Below, piece by piece: positions 17,954 through 27,522 of a DNA stretch of 64,000 bases. The notes beneath the pieces are model-generated. The model was not told where the DNA came from, made no database searches, and saw only the letters and a list, made by a program, of their open reading frames with translations. Made by a program: the position numbers and the translations under genes. The DNA comes from Bacillus sp. SD088 (GTDB lineage: Bacteria > Bacillota > Bacilli > Bacillales > Bacillaceae_C): assembly GCF_017355205.1 (NCBI RefSeq), contig NZ_JADIJK010000007.1, positions 1 to 64,000 on the forward strand, written 5' to 3'. Within the stretch, counting starts at the first letter, position 1; each line of letters begins with the position of its first letter.

Positions 17954-18304
17954 TTATTTAATAACTTCCTCATTTATAGCTCTTATATAATGCCCATTCG
18001 AAACTTCAATAGCAATTGCTTCTGTTGTATCAATATCAGAAATCTTAAAGATATCTGTTCCTACTTCATAATAATTTGAAAAATTCCCCTCTTTTGAATC
18101 TCCCTCCCTAGAGGAGTGATATTCTATGGTACCAACTTTCTCTTCAACTTTTTCCACTTGCTCATCTTGGGCAACATAAACACTTCCTTGAAAAACGATG
18201 GATTTTTCATAAGCAAAACTCTCAGAGGAGTCGGTTGCTAATTCATTTTCACTACAACCATAAATTAGAAAGACCGAAAAAAATATCCATAGAACTTTTC
18301 TCAT
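17954..18304 (-). CDS. small putative lipoprotein, function unknown
   Basis: This 116-residue protein has an N-terminal lipoprotein signal MRKVLWIFFSVFLIYGC (lipobox IYGC) followed by an acidic exported domain with no recognised family. The upstream AGGAGG-like site fits the start. It lies between an antiporter gene remnant and the intact antiporter gene, both on the same strand, so it may have come with a local rearrangement. Confidence 0.65.
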   Translation of the reverse strand: MRKVLWIFFSVFLIYGCSENELATDSSESFAYEKSIVFQGSVYVAQDEQVEKVEEKVGTIEYHSSREGDSKEGNFSNYYEVGTDIFKISDIDTTEAIAIEVSNGHYIRAINEEVIK

Positions 18305-18398
18305 GAATTATCCTCCCATGTTGCTTTTCCTCATCTAAATAACGTACCATAACATGTACAAAACCAAATCGTTTCAGTTTGTTTTGCTGTGTACTTTG

Positions 18399-20204
18399 CT
18401 AAGCAGGTTCACGCGCTAAAACAATTAATTGATCCCCTTCATCAAATGTTAATTTTTGTTTCATTGTCACAAATACAATGGATTCGTTCTTTTTCTTTAT
18501 GAATAAAGGAGTGACATCTTCAGATATTCCATCCTTCTCAATCGTTCCTTTTTGATCGATTTCAATCGCTTTAATATGATAACCGGTATTGATTTTTCGA
18601 TTCAATTCTGTGAATACAGCTTCCTCCGAGAATAGCAAATGGGCTTTCATGGCGGTTGAAACCGGCATTGACTTCGCGCCATTCTTGGACTTTACAGGTA
18701 AAGCAAAAGTATTATTAAATCCGAATTCTGGAGCATAGGATTGGCTTACTAATGCATTATAGGCAGCATCACCGGTCATTGCTAGAATCGTTTCATATGG
18801 GGTTAAATCAATTTCAAATTGAGTATGTTCAGCTAGAATTTCCCCTTGAAAAGTAGCAATATCTTTATCAGCAGCCGGTTGCAAGCGTTCATGAGAGGAA
18901 TCAATAATCAGCACAGGAATGCCTATCTTTTTAAAATAATGGGCAAGGGAAACAGCAAAACTACTTGCACCAATCATTAAGATTCCAGGAGGCTCATTAC
19001 TAGCAAGTCCTAACTTTTTAGCTAAAGGTCCTAAAGAAAAACCGTGAACACAAACTGTAATGAACACAAGTGCAAACGTAAGCGCAGTTAAAAGGGAGGC
19101 GTCTTGATAGCCATCCTCCAGTAATATCGTCGCAAAATACCCTGACACTGTTAAGGCGACAATGCCTCTTGGCGCAATCCACCCAATTAATGTTTTTTCC
19201 TGAAGCGTCAATTCTGTCCCAATCGTAGAAATCCAAATCGATAAAGGGCGTACTAGAAACAACATCGCTATGACAAAGCCAATAATCGGCAAAGTAAACA
19301 CTTCTGCGATGGTTTCTCGTGTTAGGGAAGAAGTTAATAAAATAAAAACAGTTGAGGTCAAAAGGACAGAAATATTCTCAACAAAATGGCCAACATTGCC
19401 AATCGATGAAACATATTTTTTCGTCCGTCCAAGTGCAAGTCCCATCACGGTTACAGCAAGCATCCCTGTTTCATGCATAACAACCTCGCCGATTGTAAAA
19501 CAAATAAGCACAAATGACAAAATTATTGGTGACTTTAAATATTCGGGAAACAGTCCTTTACTAACCATATACCCGACAAGAAGACCGATTATGTAACCGA
19601 GAAGAATCGCAAATAAAGCACCAAGGAAGAAGTTTAACAAGTAGGACGCTGACAAACTCTCATTTGTTACTACTTTGATGACTTGATAAGCGAATAGTGC
19701 AAGAAGAGGGCCGGCCGGGTCAACAATAATCCCTTCCCACTTAAGTACAGCAGCTGTCCGCGGTTTTAATTTTGCATTTCTCAAAAGTGGAATGATCACG
19801 GTAGGTCCTGTCACAACAAATAATCCGCCAATGATAAATGCGATGGCTAGATCTAAGCCTGCAATGAAGTGGGCGGCTAATGAACCACCAATCCATGCTA
19901 AAAAAGCAGCCCCTGTCACAATCCGAAACACTGATTTTGAGATACCTTTAATTTCCCGAATATCGAGACTTGAGCTGCCTTCAAATAAAATAATCGCAAC
20001 AGCTAAGGAAATGAGGGGACTATATAGGCCTCCTAAAGCCTCTTGAGGGTTTATAAATCCAAATACAGGTCCAATCAAAATGCCTGCTATCGACATAATC
20101 ACGATAGACGGCCATTGAATCCTCCATGCTAGCCACTGAGAGAAGATCCCAATTCCAAGAATAATCACAATACTAATTAGGGCTGTTTGCTCCAAATCAC
20201 TCAC
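18399..20204 (-). CDS. NhaP-type CPA1 Na+/H+ antiporter with RCK domain
   Basis: This 601-residue protein has an N-terminal region of about 12-13 membrane segments (residues 1 to about 400) with CPA1 motifs ILFEGSSSLD, VTGPTVIIPLL and GWIAPRGIVALT. A soluble RCK/TrkA-N-like nucleotide-binding region follows (GILMIGASSFAVSLAHYFKK, about 408-427), ending in a TrkA-C-like tail. It probably exchanges Na+ or K+ for protons, gated by a nucleotide. A decayed copy of its 3' end lies at 17869-17940. Confidence 0.88.
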   Translation of the reverse strand: MSDLEQTALISIVIILGIGIFSQWLAWRIQWPSIVIMSIAGILIGPVFGFINPQEALGGLYSPLISLAVAIILFEGSSSLDIREIKGISKSVFRIVTGAAFLAWIGGSLAAHFIAGLDLAIAFIIGGLFVVTGPTVIIPLLRNAKLKPRTAAVLKWEGIIVDPAGPLLALFAYQVIKVVTNESLSASYLLNFFLGALFAILLGYIIGLLVGYMVSKGLFPEYLKSPIILSFVLICFTIGEVVMHETGMLAVTVMGLALGRTKKYVSSIGNVGHFVENISVLLTSTVFILLTSSLTRETIAEVFTLPIIGFVIAMLFLVRPLSIWISTIGTELTLQEKTLIGWIAPRGIVALTVSGYFATILLEDGYQDASLLTALTFALVFITVCVHGFSLGPLAKKLGLASNEPPGILMIGASSFAVSLAHYFKKIGIPVLIIDSSHERLQPAADKDIATFQGEILAEHTQFEIDLTPYETILAMTGDAAYNALVSQSYAPEFGFNNTFALPVKSKNGAKSMPVSTAMKAHLLFSEEAVFTELNRKINTGYHIKAIEIDQKGTIEKDGISEDVTPLFIKKKNESIVFVTMKQKLTFDEGDQLIVLAREPA

Positions 20205-20333
20205 CTCTTATATGTCTGATGGGTTATAAAACCCGTCTCTTTTGTTATAAGGTATAGTGTACCAAACTAACCTATTCATTCACAATAACAAGGTCATTTG
20301 TGTGATTTGGTATAAGGAGAACAAGCCGAAGTT

Positions 20334-21020
20334 TCACTTTATTTTGAAAAAATTGTGGCGATTACTTTTTATATAGGAATAACAGCCAACTAGGATTACT
20401 AGAACGATCACGATATTAGCAGAAACATGAATCAGGTTCACTTTTGGAAAATAGGAATTAATTGACAATATCCATCCTTTTAGCCATGGATCTCCAATTA
20501 TACCAACAACCGCTGTTTGAGCAATAAAGGCTCCTGCCATAATATTGACCCATGCAAATTTTGTTGCGACTTTGATTATCATTGGTAAAAAGAACAGGGA
20601 AATAATTAAACTTAAAAAAATCCCAATTAAAGCCATTGACATGTTTTGCGAGATTTCGGAAATGACGATTACACTATCTAAACAGATTAAAAAATCTGTA
20701 GCAGCTAGCAATGATAATACTTTCACCTTTATGGAAATAGAGCGATTTAGTGGGGGGATGTCGGTTTGTTCAGCAAATGACTTTGTGACAAGACTAAAAG
20801 CAACAAATAGCAAAATCACGCCCATGATTAAATGGATAACTGGAATAGTAAGGAGGGTATCCATCACCACAATATAAATCGCTCGCGTGCAAGTAAGTAC
20901 CACAGCCGCAGGAAAGACAATGTTGATCTGAGGATGTTTCCGAATGATCGCTCCTAAAATTAATAAGTTGTCCAAATCACTTATAAATGTAATTAAAAAT
21001 ACTTTTATGATCTCATTCAT
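20334..21020 (-). CDS. TerC/YjbE-like membrane protein
   Basis: This 228-residue protein has about seven membrane segments and carries the TerC-type acidic motifs in membrane helices: FISDLDNLLILGA near residue 13 and ATDFLICLDSVIVISE near 106. The family includes manganese and other metal exporters. The region upstream on its strand shows no yybP-ykoY (manganese) riboswitch pattern that I can recognise. Confidence 0.75.
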   Translation of the reverse strand: MNEIIKVFLITFISDLDNLLILGAIIRKHPQINIVFPAAVVLTCTRAIYIVVMDTLLTIPVIHLIMGVILLFVAFSLVTKSFAEQTDIPPLNRSISIKVKVLSLLAATDFLICLDSVIVISEISQNMSMALIGIFLSLIISLFFLPMIIKVATKFAWVNIMAGAFIAQTAVVGIIGDPWLKGWILSINSYFPKVNLIHVSANIVIVLVILVGCYSYIKSNRHNFFKIK

Positions 21021-21206
21021 TTCAAATCCTCTTTTTTCTCTTTTCCATTATCTGTATGCAAGAATATCGCATTCATTAAACATAATGAATATTTGATAAA
21101 AATTTTATTTATATCAAAAGGATTAGACCTTATTGAAGATTCCTGATAACATGGTGTGGGTGCATATTAAACCATGAGAATTTGGTATACATAGGAGAAT
21201 TATAGA

Positions 21207-22412
21207 ATGAAAAAGTTTATTTGGATTGCCTGTCTTATTTATTGCTTGAATGGTTTTGGTCATATTATTATTGGCACGATCCTCGAACCAATGGTCGCAT
21301 CATATGGAATCCAATATGGGGATGGCGGACAATTGATTATGAATCAATTTTTAGGATTTTTGGTCGGGGTCCTCGTCGCACCTTTTTTAGTAAGAGGGTT
21401 AGGTAGACGAATCACATTATCCATCGCCCTCCTATCATTTGCGGTTTCCCAATTTATCTTTGGATTACTCCCAAATTGGAATTTATTGTTACTTGTTGCA
21501 CCATTTGCTGGGGCTGGGATTGGAATTGGGGAAACGGTTGTTGCTGCATTAATCGTTGCACATCTAAAAGAAAAAAAGGCGTCCACACTGATACTCGTTG
21601 AAGTATTCTTTGGGGTTGGGGCTTTATTGATCCCAGTTATTTCAGCCTTTTTAATTTCCAGGAATATATGGAATTTCTCCTTTTCATTTGTAGCGTGTGT
21701 GACAACGATTGCATTGCTGTTTTGGTTATTTTCTTCCTTTGGAGAAATGGATTCAATTTTGAAAAAGCAGCCCAAACCTGTAGATGAAAACGGAAAGAAA
21801 CCTGAAAAACTTCGGTATACTCGAAGACAAATTCCAATCGTAACCTTTGGGGCTGTATTTTTCTTCGTGTATGTTGGGACTGAGATGGTTTTACCTAACT
21901 ATTTGCCAACCATCCTCCATAAAACAACACAATTAGATGCATCCTCTTTAGCCTTAAGTATTACTGTTTTTTGGTTAGCCATGACCATTGGTCGCATGTT
22001 TATGACATTTATCGTCGACAGAATCGGTTATACAAAGCTATTTGTGGTAAGTTGTATTGGAGAATTTATCGGTTTGGTTGTCTTTGCGTTATCTCCATCA
22101 ATTTGGATTAGCTATGGCGCAATCTTTGTTACTGGGTTATTAATGGGCGGCATTTTCTCAATTGGATTGCTTATTATTAATGATGCCTCTCAAGGACATG
22201 AAGAGAGGACAACAAGTCTGTTAGTCGCGTTAGGTGGATTAGGTGGGGCGATCTTGCCGAAGATTGTTGGTGAATTAATCGACCGTTTTGCTATTTCTGT
22301 TACTTTGTGGACATTAGCAGGATTTGCTTTTATTTTAGTTAGTTTAATGGGAATTATTTTTTATCTTAAAAACAAATCACAGGGAATAGATGAAAAAAGC
22401 CCAGTTTCATAA
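21207..22412 (+). CDS. MFS transporter
   Basis: This 401-residue protein has about 12 hydrophobic segments and begins with a membrane helix. The A-loop like GLGRRITLS near residue 66 and IVDRIGYTKLFV near 270 fit major facilitator proteins of the sugar-type branch. Substrate not predictable. It is followed by a strong terminator and is probably monocistronic. Confidence 0.83.
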   Translation: MKKFIWIACLIYCLNGFGHIIIGTILEPMVASYGIQYGDGGQLIMNQFLGFLVGVLVAPFLVRGLGRRITLSIALLSFAVSQFIFGLLPNWNLLLLVAPFAGAGIGIGETVVAALIVAHLKEKKASTLILVEVFFGVGALLIPVISAFLISRNIWNFSFSFVACVTTIALLFWLFSSFGEMDSILKKQPKPVDENGKKPEKLRYTRRQIPIVTFGAVFFFVYVGTEMVLPNYLPTILHKTTQLDASSLALSITVFWLAMTIGRMFMTFIVDRIGYTKLFVVSCIGEFIGLVVFALSPSIWISYGAIFVTGLLMGGIFSIGLLIINDASQGHEERTTSLLVALGGLGGAILPKIVGELIDRFAISVTLWTLAGFAFILVSLMGIIFYLKNKSQGIDEKSPVS

Positions 22413-22422
22413 AGTGAAACTT

Positions 22423-22458
22423 CAATCAATGGGAGGTTCTTCTATTTCCCATTGATTG
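22423..22458 (+). terminator. terminator after MFS gene
   Basis: CAATCAATGGGA (22423-22434) pairs with TCCCATTGATTG (22447-22458). A second weaker hairpin, AAAGACC/GGGTCTTT with a T-rich tail, follows near 22587-22621. Confidence 0.7.
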
Positions 22459-22708
22459 TTAGTTGAACCAATCGAGCCTTTACGGGTAGTTTATCCTCCA
22501 TCTATGCTTTTAGGTATTATCTAAAGCCTTGAGGTGGTGGGAATTACTGCCCGTTAAGTCCATTACCAATGATGATTATGAATGTGAAAGACCTTGCTCT
22601 GATTGTAGGGTCTTTTCTTTTATTATTGCAGGAAATTCTAACCCCTTTTCAGATTAATATTATGGTAAACTAATAGAATAATTATATATAAATGGAGAGA
22701 GGGTCAAT

Positions 22709-23506
22709 ATGATTAAAGCTGTATTTTTTGATTTGGACGATACTTTACTTTGGGATAAAAAAAGCATTCAAGAAGCTTTTCTGTCTACTTGTAAAATAGC
22801 GGAAGAGCGTTATGGGATAAAAGCAGAAAAATTTGAGGTAGTGGTGCGTGAGCAAGCAAGACAACTTTATTCCTCGTACGAAACCTATCCTTTTACACAA
22901 ATGATTGGCATTAATCCCTTTGAAGGACTATGGGGGAACTTTCTAGAAGATCATGATGAATTCAAAAAGATGAAGGAAATCGTTCCTACATACCGAAAAG
23001 ATGCTTGGACATTAGGTTTAAAAGTTTTAGGGATCGATGACGCAGAGTTCGGGCATGAATTGGCAGAACGATTTCCGGAAGAGAGAAGGAAGCTACCATT
23101 TGTATATGAGGACACTTTTACTGTATTAGACAGTTTAAAAGAAGATTATCGATTATTACTGCTCACAAATGGTTCACCTGATTTACAGCAAACGAAGCTT
23201 ACGATCACCCCAGAGCTTACACCTTATTTCGAACAAATTGTTATTTCTGGTGGTTTTGGAAAAGGAAAACCGGATCCTGCTATTTTTGAACATGCATTAT
23301 CCTTAATGGCGTTAAATAAAGACGAAGCAATTATGGTCGGCGATAACCTAATGACCGATATACTTGGAGCCAATCGAGTTGGGATGAAGTCTGTATGGAT
23401 TAATCGTGAAGAAAAAGAACGAACAGAAGTCATTCCAACTTATGAAATTCAAAACCTGGGAGAGCTGCATCAACTTTTAGATGATTTGAACAAAGTAACA
23501 TTATAA
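22709..23506 (+). CDS. HAD family hydrolase
   Basis: This 265-residue phosphatase-fold enzyme shows HAD motif [12 protein letters not shown] (residues 6-16), motif [11 protein letters not shown] (about 151-159), the motif III lysine in [10 protein letters not shown] (about 183-192) and motif [11 protein letters not shown] (about 209-217). The insertion between motifs I and II is helical, as in class I caps. The metabolic substrate is unknown. The ribosome binding site is AGAGAGGG. Confidence 0.85.
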   Translation: MIKAVFFDLDDTLLWDKKSIQEAFLSTCKIAEERYGIKAEKFEVVVREQARQLYSSYETYPFTQMIGINPFEGLWGNFLEDHDEFKKMKEIVPTYRKDAWTLGLKVLGIDDAEFGHELAERFPEERRKLPFVYEDTFTVLDSLKEDYRLLLLTNGSPDLQQTKLTITPELTPYFEQIVISGGFGKGKPDPAIFEHALSLMALNKDEAIMVGDNLMTDILGANRVGMKSVWINREEKERTEVIPTYEIQNLGELHQLLDDLNKVTL

Positions 23507-23530
23507 AGTTTATTGGGGAGGAGGCTTGCT

Positions 23531-23972
23531 GTGACATTAATGAATGAGACTAAAGCGATTGTCTTGGATTTAGATGGAACTTTATTAAATTCAAAAAAGG
23601 AAGTTTCGAAGAGAAATCAACAAGCTATTTTCGAGATGCACCAAAAAGGAATTTTCATTATATTTGCTACAGCTAGACCTCCACGCTCTGTTCAATTATT
23701 TCTTTCTCAAAGATTGCGAGAAATCGGGGCTTTTCATGGCAAAAGGTGTCCCTAAAGAATATGCTGTTCGCAAACTCTGCCTCCATAGGAATATCTCCAT
23801 GTCCGAAGTAATGGCTTTCGGCGATGACTGGAACGATATAGAATTATTTCGCGCTTGTCGTTTTCCGATAGCCATGGAAAATGCCATTCCAGAATTGAAA
23901 TCAGCTGCTTGCTCTATTACAAAGGCGAATGACGAGGATGGTGTAGCTCATATATTAGAGAAGTTAACCTGA
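23531..23972 (+). pseudogene. Cof-type HAD hydrolase, internally deleted and frameshifted
   Basis: The GTG start at 23531 follows GGGGAGGAGG. The frame encodes HAD motif I VLDLDGTLLNS and motif II FATARPP, then loses the reading frame near 23740. In another frame the C-terminal part continues with GVPKEYAVRKL and motif IV MAFGDDWNDIELF to the stop at 23972. Cof/HAD-IIB proteins are usually about 260-280 residues; here about 130 central residues, including the cap, are missing. It is not expected to be active. Confidence 0.8.
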
Positions 23973-23975
23973 AAG

Positions 23976-24265
23976 TTCCCACCTGCGAATATACTCCATT
24001 TTCGGCAGCAAATTATGGGATTGGAATTACAGCGGTTTTACCCACTAACCATTTCGCGCGAACATTTTCTGGAATTACCGCGAAAGATATGGTCAAATAT
24101 TCAACAATAGGACAGTTGAGCAGAACAGGTTTACGGGAAATCTATCCATTGATTAAAGAGCTAGGAACGTGTGAACAGTTACCAGGACATGTGAAAGCAG
24201 CGGGGATTAGATTGCCTGAAGAAATAAATACAACCGAACCTTCGGTTAAAGATGGAAAACCATAA
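23976..24265 (+). pseudogene. histidinol dehydrogenase-family C-terminal remnant
   Basis: One open frame without a start codon reads VPTCEYTPFSAANYGIG..., then VLPTNHFARTFSGITAKDM, a TIGQLSRTGL segment and a HVKAAGIRLP end, stopping at TAA 24263-24265. This is the HisD-family C-terminus, where GPNxxLPTxxxARTFSGLS is conserved. The N-terminal three quarters and catalytic residues are missing. It sits directly after the broken HAD gene, so the two appear to have been joined by deletion. Confidence 0.72.
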
Positions 24266-24325
24266 CAAAAAGAAATTTATAATGTTGAAAGCCCATTTTT
24301 ACACAAGACTGAAAGAGGAGACTTT

Positions 24326-25393
24326 ATGAAGAAAAAGACAATTGTATTTACAGGTGGGGGTTCAGCGGGACATGTAACACCCAATATAGCGATTATGAAA
24401 GAACTAGATCAAGATTGGGACATATCTTATATTGGTTCAAAAAAGGGGATTGAGAAGGAATTGATTCAAAAACTGAATATTCCCTATTTCGGTATTGAGA
24501 GTGGAAAATTAAGGCGATATTTTGATTTGCAAAATGTGAAGGATATCTTCCATGTATTAAAAGGATATTTTGAAGCAAAAAAAATTCTAAAAAACATAAA
24601 ACCTCAACTTGTTTTTTCGAAAGGCGGATTTGTTTCCGTACCCGTTATTTTAGCGGCTAAGACGCTCAAAATTCCCGTATTAATTCATGAAAGTGATATA
24701 ACACCTGGATTGGCCAATAAAATTTCACAAAGATTTGCTACGAAAATCTTTACCTCTTTTGAGGAAGCAAAGAAATTTTTCCCCGAACATAAGACGACCG
24801 TTATTGGTTCACCAATTAGAAAAGAAATTCTGAGCGGTTCGGCTGCTCGTGGGAGAGCTTTTCTTGGATTTCATTCTCCACTTCCTATTTTAACGATAAT
24901 GGGTGGGAGCTTGGGGGCTAAAAAAATCAATGAAATTATCAGAACGTCTTTACCTGAGCTGACATCGAAATACCAGATTGTTCATCTATGTGGAAAAGGA
25001 AATAAAGATGGCCAATACTCAAATGTCTCAGGATATCGCCAATATGAGTATGTACATGATGAACTATCAGATATTTTAGCTGCTTCTGATACCGTCATTA
25101 CGAGAGGTGGATCAAACGCAATATTTGAATTTTTGGCTTTGAACATCCCGATGCTCATCATTCCTTTAGGATTAGATCAAAGCAGGGGAGACCAAATCCT
25201 CAACGCAAAGGCCTTCCAGGAAAAAGGCTATTGCCTTATGTTGGAGGAAGAAAAACTAGATCGTGAGACATTGGTGGATCATCTAGACTTAATCTATAAA
25301 AACAAGGAAAAATTCGAAAAGAATATGAAATTAACGCAAAAAAGTTCTGCCTTGCAAAAACTTGTGAAAGAGATTGAAAGTTTTCATTCTTAA
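24326..25393 (+). CDS. murG: MurG-like UDP-GlcNAc:lipid I N-acetylglucosaminyltransferase
   Basis: This 355-residue GT-B glycosyltransferase has MurG motifs: FTGGGSAGHVTPN at residues 5-17, ESDITPGLANK (about 124-134), and the donor-binding VITRGGSNAIFEFLALNIPML (about 254-274, quoted in part). MurG adds GlcNAc to lipid I to give lipid II at the cytoplasmic face of the membrane. The gene stands alone, outside a mur-fts cluster, so it is probably a second murG copy. The ribosome binding site is GAAAGAGGAG. Confidence 0.87.
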   Translation: MKKKTIVFTGGGSAGHVTPNIAIMKELDQDWDISYIGSKKGIEKELIQKLNIPYFGIESGKLRRYFDLQNVKDIFHVLKGYFEAKKILKNIKPQLVFSKGGFVSVPVILAAKTLKIPVLIHESDITPGLANKISQRFATKIFTSFEEAKKFFPEHKTTVIGSPIRKEILSGSAARGRAFLGFHSPLPILTIMGGSLGAKKINEIIRTSLPELTSKYQIVHLCGKGNKDGQYSNVSGYRQYEYVHDELSDILAASDTVITRGGSNAIFEFLALNIPMLIIPLGLDQSRGDQILNAKAFQEKGYCLMLEEEKLDRETLVDHLDLIYKNKEKFEKNMKLTQKSSALQKLVKEIESFHS

Positions 25394-25432
25394 AAATTGG
25401 AATTGACGCAGTTATCACTACGGTTCAAATTA

Positions 25433-26083
25433 TCATCCAAACGACATTAAATGATAATCACAAAGATCATTCAATGGACATCCAAGACATAGTGGCTTCG
25501 TTTTGCAATGTACTTTTCCATGTTCAACAAGAAGGGCATGGTATTCTTGTAATAGTATTAGATCAGCTGGAAATTCACTCTCAACCTGTTTTCTAAAAAT
25601 ATCATAGGAAGCTGGTACATCATTTCCAATCCGTGTAAAAATTCTTCTTGCATAAGCATCAACGACAAATACAGGTTTATGGAATGCATATAGGAGCATC
25701 GCATCTGCTGTTTCTCGGCCAATGCCATGGATGTTTAATAATTCAATGCGTAATGTCTGTATATCTTTTTGTTTAATTTTTTCGATATCATATTCATACT
25801 TATTAAACCATTGTATAAACGCTTTGATTCGCTTAGCCTTTATGTTGAAAAAACCACTAGATTTAATCAGCTGAGCAAGTTCATCTTCAGGTATATGCTC
25901 AATCGTTTTAGGATCTAAAAAAGGTTTTAATTGCACGAGTGCTTTTTCAACATTACGCCAACTTGTATTTTGCACAAGGATTGCACCAATCATCATCTCA
26001 AAAGGGGTTTCAGCTGGCCACCAGTTTTGCGGGCCGTAATATTGATATAAGCGTTCATAAATAAATGAATATTGTTGTTGCAT
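25433..26083 (-). CDS. endonuclease III-related DNA glycosylase (COG2231-like)
   Basis: This 216-residue HhH-GPD protein has a helix-hairpin-helix NIHGIGRETADAM (about residues 116-128), the catalytic aspartate in VVDAYARR (about 138-145) and a C-terminal 4Fe-4S cluster C-x6-C-x2-C-x5-C. The position of the lyase lysine in endonuclease III (GRKTA) is Glu here (GRETA), so it is probably a monofunctional glycosylase, as in the MagIII-like branch that removes alkylated bases. A remnant of a similar gene lies at 28726-28827. Confidence 0.82.
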   Translation of the reverse strand: MQQQYSFIYERLYQYYGPQNWWPAETPFEMMIGAILVQNTSWRNVEKALVQLKPFLDPKTIEHIPEDELAQLIKSSGFFNIKAKRIKAFIQWFNKYEYDIEKIKQKDIQTLRIELLNIHGIGRETADAMLLYAFHKPVFVVDAYARRIFTRIGNDVPASYDIFRKQVESEFPADLILLQEYHALLVEHGKVHCKTKPLCLGCPLNDLCDYHLMSFG

Positions 26084-26255
26084 TTTATAACCTCCATGAA
26101 TTTGCTATTATACTAGATTACATGGCAAAGATGAATCTATCGATAATTATACTATCACTTGGGTAATGTTTTTGTTAAAAATCTCATTCATAAGTAGAGA
26201 ATAAAAGTTACCGAATCGACGCATACATAGCAATCAATTGAGAGGATTGATTTTG

Positions 26256-26360
26256 ATGGATGTCAAAGAGCGAAGAATTTGGAATCAAAACCATAAGAAC
26301 TGGATTGTGGCAATTTGGCAAACGAACCATCCGGTTTATTTAGTTATGGAGGTAAGATGA
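26256..26360 (+). CDS. possible 34-residue small protein
   Basis: ATG at 26256 follows GAGAGG by about 10 bases. The frame of 34 codons contains four tryptophan or tyrosine-rich positions (IWNQNHKNWIVAIWQ) and ends with TGA directly before the GTG of the acetyltransferase gene, suggesting coupling. I do not recognise a family. It may be a real small protein or a leader for the next gene. Confidence 0.35.
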   Translation: MDVKERRIWNQNHKNWIVAIWQTNHPVYLVMEVR

Positions 26361-26852
26361 GTGGATGTACAGATTGAAAAAGTATCTCTAGAACAAAAAA
26401 ATGTATTAAGGAACTTACTCGAGTTATACAAATATGATTTTAGTGAGTTTGATCCCGAAGATGTAAATGATCAGGGATTATATGGTTACAAGTATTTTGA
26501 ACATTATTGGACAGAGCCAAGTCGTTTTCCTTTTTTGATCAAGGTTAATGGAAATTATGCTGGATTTGCGCTGATTCGCAAAATAACTCAAGAGGGTGAA
26601 AATCCTGAATCCTATTTTTCAATGGCTGAGTTTTTTGTTATGAAGAAATACCGAAAATCTGGTGTTGGCAGGCAAGCGGCCTTTTATCTATTTGATACTT
26701 TCTTTGGAACATGGGAGGTTGCAGAGATAGAGAGGAACGTTCCTGCGCAGAGATTTTGGAGGAAGGTCATCTCTGAGTATACAAACGATCATTATAAAGA
26801 AGTTCAAAAAGTTGATTGGGAAGGGCCAGTTCAAATATTTATTACTGGCTAA
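26361..26852 (+). CDS. GNAT family N-acetyltransferase
   Basis: This 163-residue protein carries the acetyl-CoA binding motif RKSGVGRQA (about residues 98-106) after a FSMAEFFVMKKYR beta strand, as in GNAT enzymes. The GTG start at 26361 follows TGGAGG by 8 bases; the ATG at 26357 is in a frame that stops after six codons. The acceptor substrate is unknown. Confidence 0.8.
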   Translation: MDVQIEKVSLEQKNVLRNLLELYKYDFSEFDPEDVNDQGLYGYKYFEHYWTEPSRFPFLIKVNGNYAGFALIRKITQEGENPESYFSMAEFFVMKKYRKSGVGRQAAFYLFDTFFGTWEVAEIERNVPAQRFWRKVISEYTNDHYKEVQKVDWEGPVQIFITG

Positions 26853-27027
26853 ATTAGCTGAGTGGTTTCTAACCTAAAGCTTTTTTAAAACGAGTGCTTT
26901 TATGAAACAATTTAAATAGAAAATGATCAAATCTTTTTAAAAAAATGTATAATGATTTACATAGCATAAGTTCATTTAAAATTATATTCCTGGATATTAA
27001 AGTACAGAAGAGGAGAGTAGCCTACTT

Positions 27028-27522
27028 ATGAAAGAAAAACAACTAGAATTACTGGAAATATTGGAAACCCACGGACGAATTGAAATTGAATCACTGGCAA
27101 AGATGCTGAATATGGATATAAATGAAGTAGCCGAAATGATAAAAAGCCTTGAGCAATCACAGGTGATTCAGGGCTATTCTGCGGTTATTGACTGGTCAAA
27201 AGTACTGGGCAACGGAGATATCACTGCGATGATTGATGTGAAGGTTGCCCCGAAAAGAGGCGTAGGGTTCGATCAAACTGCTGAACGAATTTATCGCCAC
27301 AGCGAAGTTAAGTCGGTTTATCTCATGTCCGGGACTTATGATTTATCGGTTACGGTGGAAGGTAAATCAATGGCTGACATCAGCAATTTTGTCTCCGAAA
27401 AGCTTTCGACACTCGATTCTGTCATTTCAACAACGACACATTTTATCTTAAAAAAATATAAACATGATGGTGTCATTTTTGATGAAAAATCAAAGGATAA
27501 GAGAATGGTGGTGTCACCATGA
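27028..27522 (+). CDS. alaR: Lrp/AsnC family transcriptional regulator (AlaR-like)
   Basis: This 164-residue protein has an N-terminal winged helix-turn-helix (residues 1-60, LAKMLNMDINEVAEMIKSLE) and a C-terminal RAM ligand-binding domain (about 68-145). Its stop overlaps the start of the aminotransferase gene by 4 bases. The same pair in B. subtilis, yugG-yugH, was renamed alaR-alaT and serves alanine synthesis. The gene symbol is assigned from this arrangement. Confidence 0.8.
   Translation: MKEKQLELLEILETHGRIEIESLAKMLNMDINEVAEMIKSLEQSQVIQGYSAVIDWSKVLGNGDITAMIDVKVAPKRGVGFDQTAERIYRHSEVKSVYLMSGTYDLSVTVEGKSMADISNFVSEKLSTLDSVISTTTHFILKKYKHDGVIFDEKSKDKRMVVSP

Noticed and set aside
21021-21206. 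Possible manganese (yybP-ykoY) riboswitch upstream of the TerC-like gene
   Set aside because: The conserved loop motifs were not seen in the short upstream region.
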